Under the pieces are notes generated by a model. That model was given only the letters and a program-made list of their open reading frames with translations, did no database searches and had not been told where the DNA came from. Positions 35,851 to 45,173 of a stretch of DNA of 64,000 nt are shown here, one piece after another. Made by a program: the position numbers and the translations under genes. The stretch is from Suilimivivens sp009774465 (lineage in GTDB: Bacteria > Bacillota > Clostridia > Lachnospirales > Lachnospiraceae). The number at the start of each line of letters is the position of its first letter. The stretch's first letter is position 1. The stretch spans positions 70,774 through 134,773 of the forward strand of contig CANDAE010000007.1 in NCBI GenBank assembly GCA_947382645.1. The letters are read 5' to 3'.

Positions 35851-36744
35851 ATGTACTTCTCGATTATTATAATACTATTTCTACTGTTATTTCTCATTGT
35901 ATCTTCCACCTGCCGCAGACGCTGGGCAATAAAAAAAGTCTGCTCCATGTCATGTTCTGATAAATGTGAGCTTTTCAACTCTCTCCTGGAACCATTCGGA
36001 TATTGTTACAACCCCTCTCAGGATATCATATCTTCCCGAAATGATGCATGGCAGAGAAGTGCCGGCTATACAGCCCTTTTTGACCGTTCAGCCCCATACT
36101 TTAACATGGTGTTTGATTATCTGCCCATCTATTTCGATTATGATGAAAAAACCTGGCTGATTGAAGTCTGGAAGGGGCAATATGGTATCAACACCGGTTC
36201 CGAAGTGGGTATTTACTACGCAGATCATATTCTTTCTGAAAAAGAACTGCCAACCGCACACTTTCAGGCTGTGGATGACCATGACATGCTGCCTGTCTCC
36301 ATGACTTTATCAAAAGAAAACGATCTCCTTGCCAGAGTTGCAAAAAAGACCTGGTGGCTGACCGCATTTTGTATGGGACAGTTCTCAAAGCCCTCCCAGC
36401 TTTTCCTCAATGTTTCTATCTGCTTTACGGATTGTGATATGATGCATCATTTTCTGAATGCCCTCCGAAAAACCGGTCTGCCTGAAGAATGTATTCAAAT
36501 ATGCGGCCATAAGGTTACTTTTCCTTTCGGCGGATGTATCAGACGTCCTTATAGCTTATGGCAACGCATTGTCCGCGCCTGGGCACAGTTTTGGAATCGG
36601 ATTTTCTGTAAAATCTTTCTCTTTATCACACGTTACTTTACCCTTACTATGGACCGGATGCTGTATTTGTATTATCTACTTCCATTTGCTTTTAGAAAAA
36701 TGCTTCGCCTGCGTAAATGTCGTAAAAAATATATGTGCCATTAG
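35851..36744 (+). CDS. DUF4474 domain membrane-anchored protein
   Basis: A 297-residue protein with an N-terminal transmembrane helix (residues about 3-21). The DUF4474 domain follows: EPFGYCYNPSQDIISSRNDAWQR, then PIYFDYDEKTWLIEVWKGQYGINTGSEVGIY and KKTWWLTAF. A Lys/Arg-rich C-terminal tail contains another hydrophobic stretch (about 255-280). Function unknown. AAGGAT is the ribosome binding site. The gene starts 16 bp before the metallophosphoesterase gene and the two are likely co-transcribed, pointing to an envelope or lipid-linked role. Confidence 0.84.
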   Translation: MYFSIIIILFLLLFLIVSSTCRRRWAIKKVCSMSCSDKCELFNSLLEPFGYCYNPSQDIISSRNDAWQRSAGYTALFDRSAPYFNMVFDYLPIYFDYDEKTWLIEVWKGQYGINTGSEVGIYYADHILSEKELPTAHFQAVDDHDMLPVSMTLSKENDLLARVAKKTWWLTAFCMGQFSKPSQLFLNVSICFTDCDMMHHFLNALRKTGLPEECIQICGHKVTFPFGGCIRRPYSLWQRIVRAWAQFWNRIFCKIFLFITRYFTLTMDRMLYLYYLLPFAFRKMLRLRKCRKKYMCH

Positions 36745-36759
36745 AGAGGAGCTTATCCC

Positions 36760-37644
36760 ATGAGCTATGAATCCCGTATCTCCCATGCTTTTGACAATGC
36801 CCCTGTACTGCCGCTGCATAAAGGCTCCCGCTATGTGATTATCAGCGACTGCCACAGGGGCAGCGGAAACGCCAACGATAATTTTTTAAAAAATGAAAAT
36901 CTATACTTTACCGCCCTTGCCCATTATTATGAGCGCGGCTTCACTTATATTGAGCTGGGAGATGGGGATGAGCTGTGGGAAAACAGAAATATGCGCCAGA
37001 TCATAGATATTCACAACAATACCTTCCATCTTCTGTCCTGTTTTTATCAAAAAAACAGACTTTATATGATCTACGGAAACCATGATATGGTAAAGAAAAA
37101 GCGGGGCTATGGAAAAAACATGTACTCTTCCTATTATTGTACCAACACCCTATGTACGCAGCCTCTTTTTCCAGATCTTACCTTTTACGAAGGAATCATT
37201 TTAGAATCTCCTTATGACAGTTCCCGGCTTTTTCTTACTCATGGCCATCAGGCTGACTTTTTAAACTCTACCTGCTGGAAGCTTGCCCGTTTTCTTGTCA
37301 GGTATCTGTGGAAGCCTCTGGAGCATTTTGGCGTTTTAGATCCTACCAATGCTGCCAAAAATTACGTGCGCAAGGACAAAGTCGAACAGCGCCTTGACAA
37401 TTATGCAAAAGCAAAAAACCTGCATTTGATTACCGGCCACACCCACCGCCCCCGCCTTAATACGGAAGATTTGTTTTATATCAATACGGGGAGTTGTGTG
37501 CATCCCTACAATATTACCTGTCTGGAAATTGAAAATCAAATGCTTACACTGGTGAAATGGAATATTTCCGTAAAAAAAGACAGAACCCTCTATGTTGCCA
37601 GAGAAGTTCTGTCCTCCTGTTCATTTTTACAGCTCTTTATGTAG
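36760..37644 (+). CDS. Calcineurin-like metallophosphoesterase
   Basis: A 294-residue phosphoesterase with the full metal-binding set: SDCHRG (about 28), GDGDE, GNHD, THGH and TGHTHRP. These ligate two metal ions. The arrangement is close to LpxH/UDP-diacylglucosamine pyrophosphatase-like enzymes, but lipid A genes are not expected in a Gram-positive cell, so the substrate is open. GAGAGGAG precedes ATG 36760. It shares a transcript with the DUF4474 gene and converges with the hemerythrin gene, one base apart. Confidence 0.9.
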   Translation: MSYESRISHAFDNAPVLPLHKGSRYVIISDCHRGSGNANDNFLKNENLYFTALAHYYERGFTYIELGDGDELWENRNMRQIIDIHNNTFHLLSCFYQKNRLYMIYGNHDMVKKKRGYGKNMYSSYYCTNTLCTQPLFPDLTFYEGIILESPYDSSRLFLTHGHQADFLNSTCWKLARFLVRYLWKPLEHFGVLDPTNAAKNYVRKDKVEQRLDNYAKAKNLHLITGHTHRPRLNTEDLFYINTGSCVHPYNITCLEIENQMLTLVKWNISVKKDRTLYVAREVLSSCSFLQLFM

Positions 37645-37645
37645 A

Positions 37646-38059
37646 TTATGAATTGCTTTCCGATGCAGGGATCTGCTTATCCGTATAAAGAATGTGATTT
37701 ACCAGCCAGTCTGTCAAATATTTTAAAATATTATCAATCACAGCGTCCTGATCTTCATATTCCTCGTCAACGCCTTCCAGCTCATGTTCTTCTAACCAGT
37801 TGATAAAGGCCTGATGCTGCGTCTTCTGGGTAAACAGCTTCTTGTACCCGATAGACTGCATATACTCTTCCTCATGGGAAAAATGCATGATTGTGTATTC
37901 CTTCAATTCATTTAACAGATCATTAATCTGGTCATATTTATCCGGAATAAATTCTGCGTTCTTTAACTGGTAAGTTTCCTCCGCTATTTCAAACAGCCTT
38001 GTGTGTTCATTATCAATGAACTCAATACCGGTCAGGTATTCATCTTTCATCTCATACAT
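37646..38059 (-). CDS. Bacteriohemerythrin
   Basis: A 137-residue single-domain hemerythrin that binds O2 at a non-heme di-iron site. The ligand set is complete: DNEHTRLFEI, HFSHEEEYM, QHQAFINWL and HILYTDK supply five His, one Glu and one Asp. In strict anaerobes such proteins are thought to sense or scavenge oxygen. It ends one base from the stop of the metallophosphoesterase gene, tail to tail. Confidence 0.95.
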   Translation of the reverse strand: MYEMKDEYLTGIEFIDNEHTRLFEIAEETYQLKNAEFIPDKYDQINDLLNELKEYTIMHFSHEEEYMQSIGYKKLFTQKTQHQAFINWLEEHELEGVDEEYEDQDAVIDNILKYLTDWLVNHILYTDKQIPASESNS

Positions 38060-38159
38060 ATCAAAAATCCTCCTTCACAATCCTCTGATTGATCGCTATA
38101 ATCATACCATATGGCCGGGGAATAAACAAGCGCGCATAGTAAATTATCTTAAAATAACA

Positions 38160-40490
38160 TCATAACTCATTTATCGTTTCAGTGATTGACATGCTGCAGA
38201 TACGTTTTGCCGGAGCATAAACCGCTGCAACAGAAGAAATAAATACAAAAAAGAATATTATGCCAATTAAAATAACCGGTAAATGCCATGTAACGCCAAA
38301 ATAGTGGGTAATCAGCCGATCATACAAAGTCCTGCTAAGCGGTATTCCAATCCCACAGCCCACAATTAATCCGGAAATTGCATAAGTACCGGATTCTGTG
38401 GCAATCATTTTTTTAAGCTGCCTGCTGTCCATGCCGACTGCCCGCATTGCTCCATACTGTTTTATCCTTGCCGATACGCTCATGGAAATACTGTTGATAA
38501 TATTGAATATTGTAATCATGGCAATAATGGTTAAAAAGCTGTATACCACAAATACCGAAGCAAAATACGTTGCCTGATCCTGCTTATTGGTCTCACGTAA
38601 ATCATCAAAAATCACATGATTGGGGACAAGATTATTTATTTGCTTCACAGTATCTTCATCCGCTTCTTCATTCAGCTGTATGCCAATCATACTGTAATTC
38701 TGCTCCCCGGTTATTCTTTCAAATGTTTTCTCAGAACATATCACACTGTACTCACTTGGAAATACACCAGCGGACACCGCACAGGTAATTTCAACTTCTT
38801 TTCCTCCAATTTGAACAGTATCTCCAACCTTAAGTGGATTATCCTTATTAAGAACTGTCATAACCTGACCGCTGTCTCCATAGATTTCTGACAAATCTCC
38901 ATAAACCACGCTGTCCCCTGCTTCATCCAGCAGAGTGTCACTATATGATACTAAATTTACATGATTTATTTCTTTCTGTGAAGAGGCTGCCGGAACATTC
39001 CCCATATATGCACACCCAAAGGTCCATTCCACCCCTGCTATGGAACCTATCGTTTCATTCAGACTTTGACTCAGTACACATTCGTTCGCATATCCGTTAA
39101 GTACAATATCCGGCTGCCAGGAACGCAAAGAAGGTATTAAATTACGTACAAAGTTCAATCCCACTGAAAAACAAAAAAGCAAAATAATACTAAGTGAAAA
39201 ACTGGCTGTCATTAAAAACCAGTTTTTCCTGGAAATTACAGCATGATAAATACCCAGAATGCTTTCGGCTTTGCACAAATTTAATTTTAACGTATGCCGC
39301 TGTAAATGTACACTTTCACTGTTACCGGAAACCGCCGCCATCGGAGAAACCTTAGATGCACGTTTCGCCGGTGACTGGGCTGCCAGTAAAACAGTTATAA
39401 TTCCAACTAATGCACCACTAAACAATCCCACGGGACTTAATGCAAATACAGGCATGGTAATAAATTCACCACCAATACCATAATGCAGCATTGCACATAT
39501 TCCCCAACTGCCAGCAATTCCGGCAATTATTCCAACAGGCACAGCTGCTTTGCACCAATTAAGCGCTTCCAATCGCACATATCGAATGATTTGTTTACGA
39601 CTTGCACCAATACAGCGCATCATGCCAAAAAATTTTGTCCGCTGAGCCACATTACTGTTCATACTTCCGGAAATCATTAAAACTCCTGCCAGCAAAACTA
39701 AAACAAACAACATGGCAGCCATTCCATAAAAATTTTTTACGGATTCATTACTGCTTTGTCCTGCCAGTCCCATAACAGCTGTATTTTCAGAAATATTTTC
39801 ATCTGGCAGTTCATACTGCTGCTGTAGTTCCGTAATTGCCTTGGATGCCTTAGCTCCATTTTGAAACCGAACATAAAAAAACGGACTGCTCAAAACTCCA
39901 TTTTGCTCCATAAGGGCATCAAAAGCTTTCTGCGTCATATACACAGCAATTAAATATGTCTGCCCCTGATAACTATCTCTATCATCTGTTCCAAAGCCAG
40001 ATATCGTAAGGTCAACATCTCCTGCCGGAGTCTTAATGGTCACACAATCTCCAATCTGCACATTAAGTGCAAGTTTTGCATTAGAGCTGAGAACAGCCTC
40101 CTCATCATTCTCCGGAAAATGTCCTTCATCAATTGCATTGACAAGCTGCGTCATATAATTGTAATCAGTGCCATATAAAGCAGCTTTTTTCTCTCCCACA
40201 TAAAATGGCTGATCTGCATCAGAATTAAATGCTTCCGACCATCCTGTTACCAGAACATCAGAACGCCCGGCAATTTTTTCTGCCACTTCTTTTGAAGTAT
40301 TTTCCAGCTTAATATGCCAGCTTCCATGCTTTTCCAGCAATTTGCTGCTTTGCGTTCTAATAAACATGTCAGATACACTGAAAATCGTTGTCACTAACAG
40401 AACAGAAATAATAATACATAATATTGTCATACGATTCTGACGTTTCCGCACCCTTGCAGAAACAGGTATAAGACCAAGGTAGCTTCTCAT
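38160..40490 (-). CDS. FtsX-type ABC transporter permease
   Basis: A 776-residue permease with two FtsX-like halves. Each half has one membrane helix, a large extracellular domain (residues about 50-250 and 450-650) and three further helices near 260-370 and 660-770. The conserved MRCIGASRKQI and MRAVGMDSRQLKKM stretches mark the two FtsX domains. ATG 40490 overlaps the TGA of the ATPase frame as ATGA, which shows coupling and supports this start over 40499. The partner ATPase gene carries an in-frame stop, so transport may be lost. Export of, or resistance to, a peptide antibiotic is the usual role. Confidence 0.93.
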   Translation of the reverse strand: MRSYLGLIPVSARVRKRQNRMTILCIIISVLLVTTIFSVSDMFIRTQSSKLLEKHGSWHIKLENTSKEVAEKIAGRSDVLVTGWSEAFNSDADQPFYVGEKKAALYGTDYNYMTQLVNAIDEGHFPENDEEAVLSSNAKLALNVQIGDCVTIKTPAGDVDLTISGFGTDDRDSYQGQTYLIAVYMTQKAFDALMEQNGVLSSPFFYVRFQNGAKASKAITELQQQYELPDENISENTAVMGLAGQSSNESVKNFYGMAAMLFVLVLLAGVLMISGSMNSNVAQRTKFFGMMRCIGASRKQIIRYVRLEALNWCKAAVPVGIIAGIAGSWGICAMLHYGIGGEFITMPVFALSPVGLFSGALVGIITVLLAAQSPAKRASKVSPMAAVSGNSESVHLQRHTLKLNLCKAESILGIYHAVISRKNWFLMTASFSLSIILLFCFSVGLNFVRNLIPSLRSWQPDIVLNGYANECVLSQSLNETIGSIAGVEWTFGCAYMGNVPAASSQKEINHVNLVSYSDTLLDEAGDSVVYGDLSEIYGDSGQVMTVLNKDNPLKVGDTVQIGGKEVEITCAVSAGVFPSEYSVICSEKTFERITGEQNYSMIGIQLNEEADEDTVKQINNLVPNHVIFDDLRETNKQDQATYFASVFVVYSFLTIIAMITIFNIINSISMSVSARIKQYGAMRAVGMDSRQLKKMIATESGTYAISGLIVGCGIGIPLSRTLYDRLITHYFGVTWHLPVILIGIIFFFVFISSVAAVYAPAKRICSMSITETINEL

Positions 40491-41170
40491 TCCCTGCACC
40501 TCCCCAAATCGGTCAGAACGCCATCCGATACCTGTAATACACGATCTGCAGTCTGTGCAATACTGCGATTGTGAGTAATCATGATAATCGTCTGCTCGTA
40601 TTTTTTGGATGCCTCTTTCAGCAATAAAATAACCTCACTGCTGTTTCATGTATCCAAATTTCCTGTGGGTTCATCTGCAAGTATCAGTGATGGTCTGGTA
40701 ATAAGCGCCCGTCCAATCGCTGCTCTCTGTTGTTGACCGCCGGACAACTGGCCTGGCAGGTGATTTCTGCGCTCCTGTAAATTCAAAACAGTAAGCAGTT
40801 CTTCCAGATATTCCCTGTCAGGTTTCTGATAATCCAACAGCATGGGAAAAATAATATTCTGCTCCACAGTAAGCTCCGGTACAAGATTAAATGCCTGAAA
40901 GATAAATCCAATATTTCTACGCCGGAACACAGTAAGCTTTCTGTCATTCATGGAAAAAATATCCTTTCCATCAATCATTATCCTGCCCGACGTTGGCGCA
41001 TCCAACGCGCCAATTATATTAAGGAGTGTACTTTTTCCAGAGCCAGATTCCCCTACAATCGCTACATACTCACCTTTAGGAACGGAAAAACTGACATTTT
41101 TCAATGCTTTCACAGCGGTCTCTCCACTGCCATAGGTCTTACAAATATTATTGACCTCTAATAAGTTCAT
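40487..41170 (-). pseudogene. ABC ATPase interrupted by in-frame TGA
   Basis: The frame starts at ATG 41170 and codes for a MacB/LolD-type ATPase: Walker A GESGSGKST, signature LSGGQQQRAAIGRAL and Walker B LILADEPTGNLDT. Immediately after NLDT there is an in-frame TGA at 40646-40648. Reading on in the same frame gives another 52 codons with the switch-His motif MITHN and ends at TGA 40487-40489, overlapping the permease start. The sum, 227 residues, is exactly the family length, so this is one gene broken by a nonsense codon. The 174-residue product lacks the H-loop and should be inactive unless read through. Confidence 0.85.
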
Positions 41171-41280
41171 AGTGCCAACACCTCTTTCTCAATCATTTTA
41201 ACAGATAGAAAAATTAACTTTATCTCTTGCCTGTGTCTGAAAGAATAGCACATTAATATTACTGTAAGACTACAGCAAGC

Positions 41281-42318
41281 CTACAATTTTGTAGGAATCA
41301 GAAAATTTATCGTAAAAGTCGTTCCCTTTCCCAATTCACTGTCAACCTCAATACTGCCGCCATGTGCTTCGACGATTGCCTTTGCCAAAGGCAGACCAAG
41401 ACCAATTCCCTGCTTATCTTTTGAAAAGCGGCTGCGGTAAAACCGCTTAAAAATATGGTATAAATCTTCCGGATAAATCCCACAGCCATTATCTTTTACA
41501 GCCACCTGGACAGCACCGGACAAAGCTTTCCATTCAATGCGTACCGTATCTCCATTTGCTGTATGATCGAGAGCATTTTTTACGATATTGTCTATGGCTT
41601 CAATCAGCCAGTCCCGGTCACATAAAAGTGAAATATTATCTGCACCGGAAATAATAATTGTTTTCTGCTCTTCTCTGGCTCTATATGCAAAATGCAGTTC
41701 AATATCCTGCATCATATCGGCTACGTTCTCCATACTTTTCTCAATCACAATGGAACCGGCATCCAGCTTTGTAATCTTCAAAAGGTTTTGAACCAGTGTT
41801 TCAATCCGATCAAGCTCCTGTTCTGATAATGTGACAAATTCTCCTATGTCCGGCAGTTTTTCCGCTTCATCCTTAAGCAAACCATTATAAATATTAAGCG
41901 CTGCCAGCGGAGTCTTTAATTGGTGTGAAATATCAGATATGGTATTTTTTAAAAATTCCTTTTCCCCTGCTTCATTTGCTGCATGAGCATTTAACACCGC
42001 AGCCATCGAATTTACAGAATGGAACAGTCTGTAAACTTCACCTTCCTCATCACATTCAATGCGGGCATTTACATTTCCTGCAAGATAGGCGTTAATCTGG
42101 GACACCGCATCCTCCAACATCCTGTTTTGTCTGTGGAAATACAAAAAACAGACTGTCAAAATTGCTATTGCTGTCAATAAAGCAAGTAACAGTAATCCAA
42201 AGGAAAATTTCTGATACAGCGCCCATGCCAATATCTCCGCCAGAACAATAAAATTTATCAAAACGACCACTATTGACAAAAATAAATACTTTATATCTTT
42301 GTTTACAAATATTTTCAC
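41281..42318 (-). CDS. Sensor histidine kinase, short-loop type
   Basis: A 345-residue kinase. Two transmembrane helices (about 12-30 and 42-60) are joined by a very short extracellular loop, as in intramembrane-sensing kinases. The phosphoacceptor His132 lies in SDISHQLKTPLAAL, followed by the N-box NIVKNALDHT, DNGCGI and GIGLGLPLA. The open frame begins at TTG 42330, but GTG 42318 is preceded by TTGAGGTG at good spacing. It starts 8 bp after the response regulator gene. It would report envelope stress and drive the ABC genes downstream. Confidence 0.92.
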   Translation of the reverse strand: MKIFVNKDIKYLFLSIVVVLINFIVLAEILAWALYQKFSFGLLLLALLTAIAILTVCFLYFHRQNRMLEDAVSQINAYLAGNVNARIECDEEGEVYRLFHSVNSMAAVLNAHAANEAGEKEFLKNTISDISHQLKTPLAALNIYNGLLKDEAEKLPDIGEFVTLSEQELDRIETLVQNLLKITKLDAGSIVIEKSMENVADMMQDIELHFAYRAREEQKTIIISGADNISLLCDRDWLIEAIDNIVKNALDHTANGDTVRIEWKALSGAVQVAVKDNGCGIYPEDLYHIFKRFYRSRFSKDKQGIGLGLPLAKAIVEAHGGSIEVDSELGKGTTFTINFLIPTKL

Positions 42319-42326
42319 AAAACACC

Positions 42327-43013
42327 TCAATCACTGACAGCCCATTTATAGCCCATACGTCGTACTGTTAATAACATTTGCGGCTCACTGGGATTATCCT
42401 CAATCTTCATTCGCAGCCTGCGCATATATACTGTAAGCGTACTGCTGTCAATATAATTGCCCTCGCAATCCCACAATTTGTCCAATATCTGTTCCTTAGT
42501 GAGTACACAATTGGGATTTTTCATAAAGAGGCAAAGCAGCTTATATTCTGCTGCAGTCAAATCGAGCAGTTTCCCATTTTTAAATACCTGCCCCTGAAGC
42601 AAAAGTACTTTAACCCCATTTGACTGCAGTTCCGTATCAGCCTGATGAAAATCCTTTGCTCTCCGAAGCAGGGCATTGATTCTTGAAACCAGTACCCCCA
42701 GCTTAAATGGTTTGGTAATGTAATCGTCACCGCCAATATCCAGCCCCATAATAATGTTCATTTCCTCGTCGGAAGCAGTCAAAAAGATAATCGGTACTTT
42801 AGAAACCTGCCTGACCTTTTTACAGAATTCAAAACCTGTGCCATCGGGCAAGGATACATCCAAAACCAGTAAATCATATTTGCCCTCCCCCCATAACTTG
42901 TCCGCTTCTTTTAGTGTTCTGGCAATTGCCAATCCAAATCCCTGCTTTTTGAAAGCAAAGGAAAGACCGTTAATCAGACTTAAATCATCTTCAAGAAGCA
43001 ATATCTTACTCAT
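42327..43013 (-). CDS. OmpR family response regulator
   Basis: A 228-residue regulator with a receiver domain (acidic pair EDD near residue 9, phosphoacceptor Asp52 in LVLDVSLPDG, Thr in FLTASD and Lys in ITKPF) and a winged-helix DNA-binding domain (LDLTAAEYKLLCLFM, VYMRRLRMKIE, RRMGYKW). The frame stays open to 43193, but the extra 60 residues are not regulator-like; ATG 43013 follows AAAGGAAAAT. It pairs with the kinase gene just downstream and likely controls the ATPase and permease genes. Confidence 0.94.
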   Translation of the reverse strand: MSKILLLEDDLSLINGLSFAFKKQGFGLAIARTLKEADKLWGEGKYDLLVLDVSLPDGTGFEFCKKVRQVSKVPIIFLTASDEEMNIIMGLDIGGDDYITKPFKLGVLVSRINALLRRAKDFHQADTELQSNGVKVLLLQGQVFKNGKLLDLTAAEYKLLCLFMKNPNCVLTKEQILDKLWDCEGNYIDSSTLTVYMRRLRMKIEDNPSEPQMLLTVRRMGYKWAVSD

Positions 43014-43054
43014 AATTATTTTCCTTTCTTCTGCAACGACAGGTTTTGTGCCGG

Positions 43055-43071
43055 TTTGGTTATCAACCAAA
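43055..43071. promoter_or_regulatory. 17-bp palindrome upstream of response regulator gene
   Basis: TTTGGTT-ATC-AACCAAA, a perfect 7-bp inverted repeat, lies 42 bp before the response regulator start. It may be a regulator site for this two-component/ABC operon. No matching -10 box is obvious. Confidence 0.4.
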
Positions 43072-43092
43072 TACTTTATCCATGCATAAAGA

Positions 43093-43125
43093 GAAGTCCC
43101 ATAAACACTGGATTTACAGGACTTC
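43093..43125 (-). terminator. Hairpin downstream of gdhA
   Basis: GAAGTCC (43093-43099) pairs with GGACTTC (43119-43125) across a 19-base loop; TCTCTTTAT follows on the minus strand. It starts about 60 bp past the gdhA stop and could end that transcript. Confidence 0.45.
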
Positions 43126-43185
43126 CTCATATCATCTTTCTTCTTCGGGAAACATTTTAAACAGCTCTTTCTTGAAATTCGGCTA

Positions 43186-44520
43186 TTAAACAATTCCCTG
43201 TGCAGTCATGGCATCTGCAACCTTCAAAAAGCCTGCAATGTTAGCGCCGGCAACATAATTGCCTTCCATATTGTACTTCTTTGCAGCATCATCCATGTTA
43301 TGGAAGATATTTACCATGATATTCTTTAATTTACTGTCTACTTCCTCAAAGGTCCAGCTTAATCTCTCGGAGTTCTGACTCATTTCCAGTGCGGAGGTTG
43401 CAACGCCGCCTGCATTTGCTGCCTTGCCGGGTGCAAATAACACCCCGTTTGCCTGAAGGTATTCAGTTGCTTCAATTGTTGTAGGCATGTTAGCGCCTTC
43501 TGCAACTGCAATACATCCATTTGCTACAAGAGCTTTTGCATCATCGATAAGCAGCTCATTCTGGGTTGCACAGGGAAGTGCCACATCACATTTAACGCTC
43601 CATACGCCTCTGCCCTCATGATACTCAGCGCTCTTTCTTGCTGCTGCATACTCTGTCAGCCTTGCACGCTTCACTTCTTTTACTTCCTTAAGAAGAGCCA
43701 CGTCAATTCCTTCCGGATCATACACCCAGCCGGTGGAATCAGAAACAGTCACTACCTTTGCACCTAACTGCTGTGCTTTCTGAGTTGCATAAATTGCCAC
43801 ATTTCCTGAACCGGAAATAACAACGGTCTTTCCGCTTAATTCATGACCATTGCATTTTAACATTTCTTCCGTAAGATATAAAAGTCCGTAACCTGTTGCT
43901 TCTGTTCTTGCCAGAGAACCACCATAGGATAATCCCTTACCGGTGAGAACTCCTTCATACACGCCCCTGATTCTCTTATACTGTCCATACATATAACCAA
44001 TTTCTCTTGCTCCTGTACCAATATCACCGGCAGGAACGTCTGTATCAGCTCCTATGTATTTATTTAATTCTGTCATAAAGCTCTGACAAAATGCCATAAC
44101 TTCTCTATCTGATTTTCCCTTGGGATCAAAATCTGATCCACCTTTGCCTCCGCCAATAGGAAGCCCTGTTAAAGAATTTTTGAAAATCTGTTCAAATCCA
44201 AGAAACTTTATAATACCAAGGTTTACACTGGGATGTAATCTAAGACCTCCCTTGTAAGGGCCGATTGCGCTGTTAAACTGCACGCGGAATGCATTGTTTA
44301 CCTGAACCTGTCCCTTGTCATCCACCCAGGGAACTCTAAATAATAACTGCCTTTCCGGTGTAACCAGTCTTTCAAGAAGAGCATCTTTTCTGTATGCTTC
44401 CTCGTTTGCCTCAATTACAACCCTTAAAGATTCCAAAACCTCTTTTACTGCCTGGTGGAATTCAGGCTGTGCCGGATTCTTCTCAACTACCATCTGAAAC
44501 ACTTCATCAACATATGACAT
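43186..44520 (-). CDS. gdhA: NADP-type glutamate dehydrogenase
   Basis: A 444-residue hexameric-type glutamate dehydrogenase that makes glutamate from 2-oxoglutarate and ammonium. The substrate segment is GPYKGGLRLHPSVN, the catalytic Lys lies in LPIGGGKGGSDFDPKG, and the cofactor domain has SGSGNVAIYATQKAQQLGA. The family form and length match the biosynthetic, NADPH-linked enzymes such as GdhA of enteric bacteria; coenzyme choice is inferred. A clear promoter lies upstream (44579-44607) and AAAGGAGG precedes ATG 44520. Confidence 0.96.
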   Translation of the reverse strand: MSYVDEVFQMVVEKNPAQPEFHQAVKEVLESLRVVIEANEEAYRKDALLERLVTPERQLLFRVPWVDDKGQVQVNNAFRVQFNSAIGPYKGGLRLHPSVNLGIIKFLGFEQIFKNSLTGLPIGGGKGGSDFDPKGKSDREVMAFCQSFMTELNKYIGADTDVPAGDIGTGAREIGYMYGQYKRIRGVYEGVLTGKGLSYGGSLARTEATGYGLLYLTEEMLKCNGHELSGKTVVISGSGNVAIYATQKAQQLGAKVVTVSDSTGWVYDPEGIDVALLKEVKEVKRARLTEYAAARKSAEYHEGRGVWSVKCDVALPCATQNELLIDDAKALVANGCIAVAEGANMPTTIEATEYLQANGVLFAPGKAANAGGVATSALEMSQNSERLSWTFEEVDSKLKNIMVNIFHNMDDAAKKYNMEGNYVAGANIAGFLKVADAMTAQGIV

Positions 44521-44578
44521 ACAATATGTCCTCCTTTAATTTAGTATAATTGTAGTACGGTATCATTGTATACACTGT

Positions 44579-44607
44579 ATTATATAACGTACTTGAAAAA
44601 ATCACAA
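44579..44607 (-). promoter_or_regulatory. Promoter of gdhA
   Basis: On the minus strand TTGTGA (44602-44607) and a perfect TATAAT (44579-44584) are 17 bp apart. The transcript would start near 44572, giving a leader of about 50 bases. Confidence 0.7.
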
Positions 44608-44643
44608 TATACTTTAAGAAATTAAATCACAAAAGTTTCAAAA

Positions 44644-45075
44644 TTATAAATACTGCTTTAACTTTTCAATATTCTTTTCTTCGAAATCCATTAACTCTTT
44701 CGCTACTTCCATAGAAACATTTCCTGCTCTTTCGTTATGGTTAATGGCTTTCCACATGCTGGTCAATCCTCTGTTTGAGCCCTGGATCATCAGCTCTGCA
44801 ATATGACTTGTACTGGTGTTAAACATGGTATTTGCCCTTACTCCATTTTTCAGCATAATGTCCTGAAAACCAGATTCCTTATAAGAAGCTGCTTTTCCGT
44901 CAAGCAGCCTGTTAGTTGCTTTATTATAAAGATCTGCATATTTCATGGATTCTCTGGTCACATGCATGGCAAGGTTGTCGTCAAATATCTTATCACTGAT
45001 GGTATCAATCGCTTTCATTGCCATTTTTGTATTTTTCTGCACTTCCTGTAAAACCTTCACATCATCATTTCTCAT
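44644..45075 (-). CDS. Conserved helical hypothetical protein
   Basis: A 143-residue protein that I cannot place. It is almost wholly alpha-helical, with DNLAMHVTRESMKYADLYNKATNRLLDG in its first half and HIAELMIQGSNRGLTSMWKAINHNERAG in the second, and could form a small helical bundle. There is no signal peptide or membrane segment. The length and pattern are like conserved proteins of unknown role common in Lachnospiraceae. It lies between the oxidoreductase gene terminator and the gdhA promoter, as a single gene. Confidence 0.7.
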   Translation of the reverse strand: MRNDDVKVLQEVQKNTKMAMKAIDTISDKIFDDNLAMHVTRESMKYADLYNKATNRLLDGKAASYKESGFQDIMLKNGVRANTMFNTSTSHIAELMIQGSNRGLTSMWKAINHNERAGNVSMEVAKELMDFEEKNIEKLKQYL

Positions 45076-45116
45076 AGCTTCAGCTTCCTCCGGTCCAAAA
45101 ATTGAATAAAAATGTT

Positions 45117-45146
45117 AAAAAAACAGGATGGCACATATCCATCCTG
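45117..45146 (-). terminator. Intrinsic terminator after oxidoreductase gene
   Basis: CAGGATGG (45124-45131) and CCATCCTG (45139-45146) form a perfect stem, followed on the minus strand by seven T residues. It is 27 bp past the stop of the Gfo/Idh/MocA-type gene. Confidence 0.9.
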
Positions 45147-45173
45147 CATTTAGTCTTTCCATATTTTTATTTT

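Noticed and set aside
36760..37644. LpxH lipid A enzyme
   Set aside because: Metal motifs fit many phosphoesterases, and the other genes point to a Gram-positive cell without lipid A.
40606..40648. Selenocysteine at the in-frame TGA of the ABC ATPase, since CAGCA/TGCTG with a GGT in the loop follows
   Set aside because: The stem is only 5 bp, ABC ATPases are not known selenoproteins, and no sel genes are seen; a nonsense mutation or read error is simpler.
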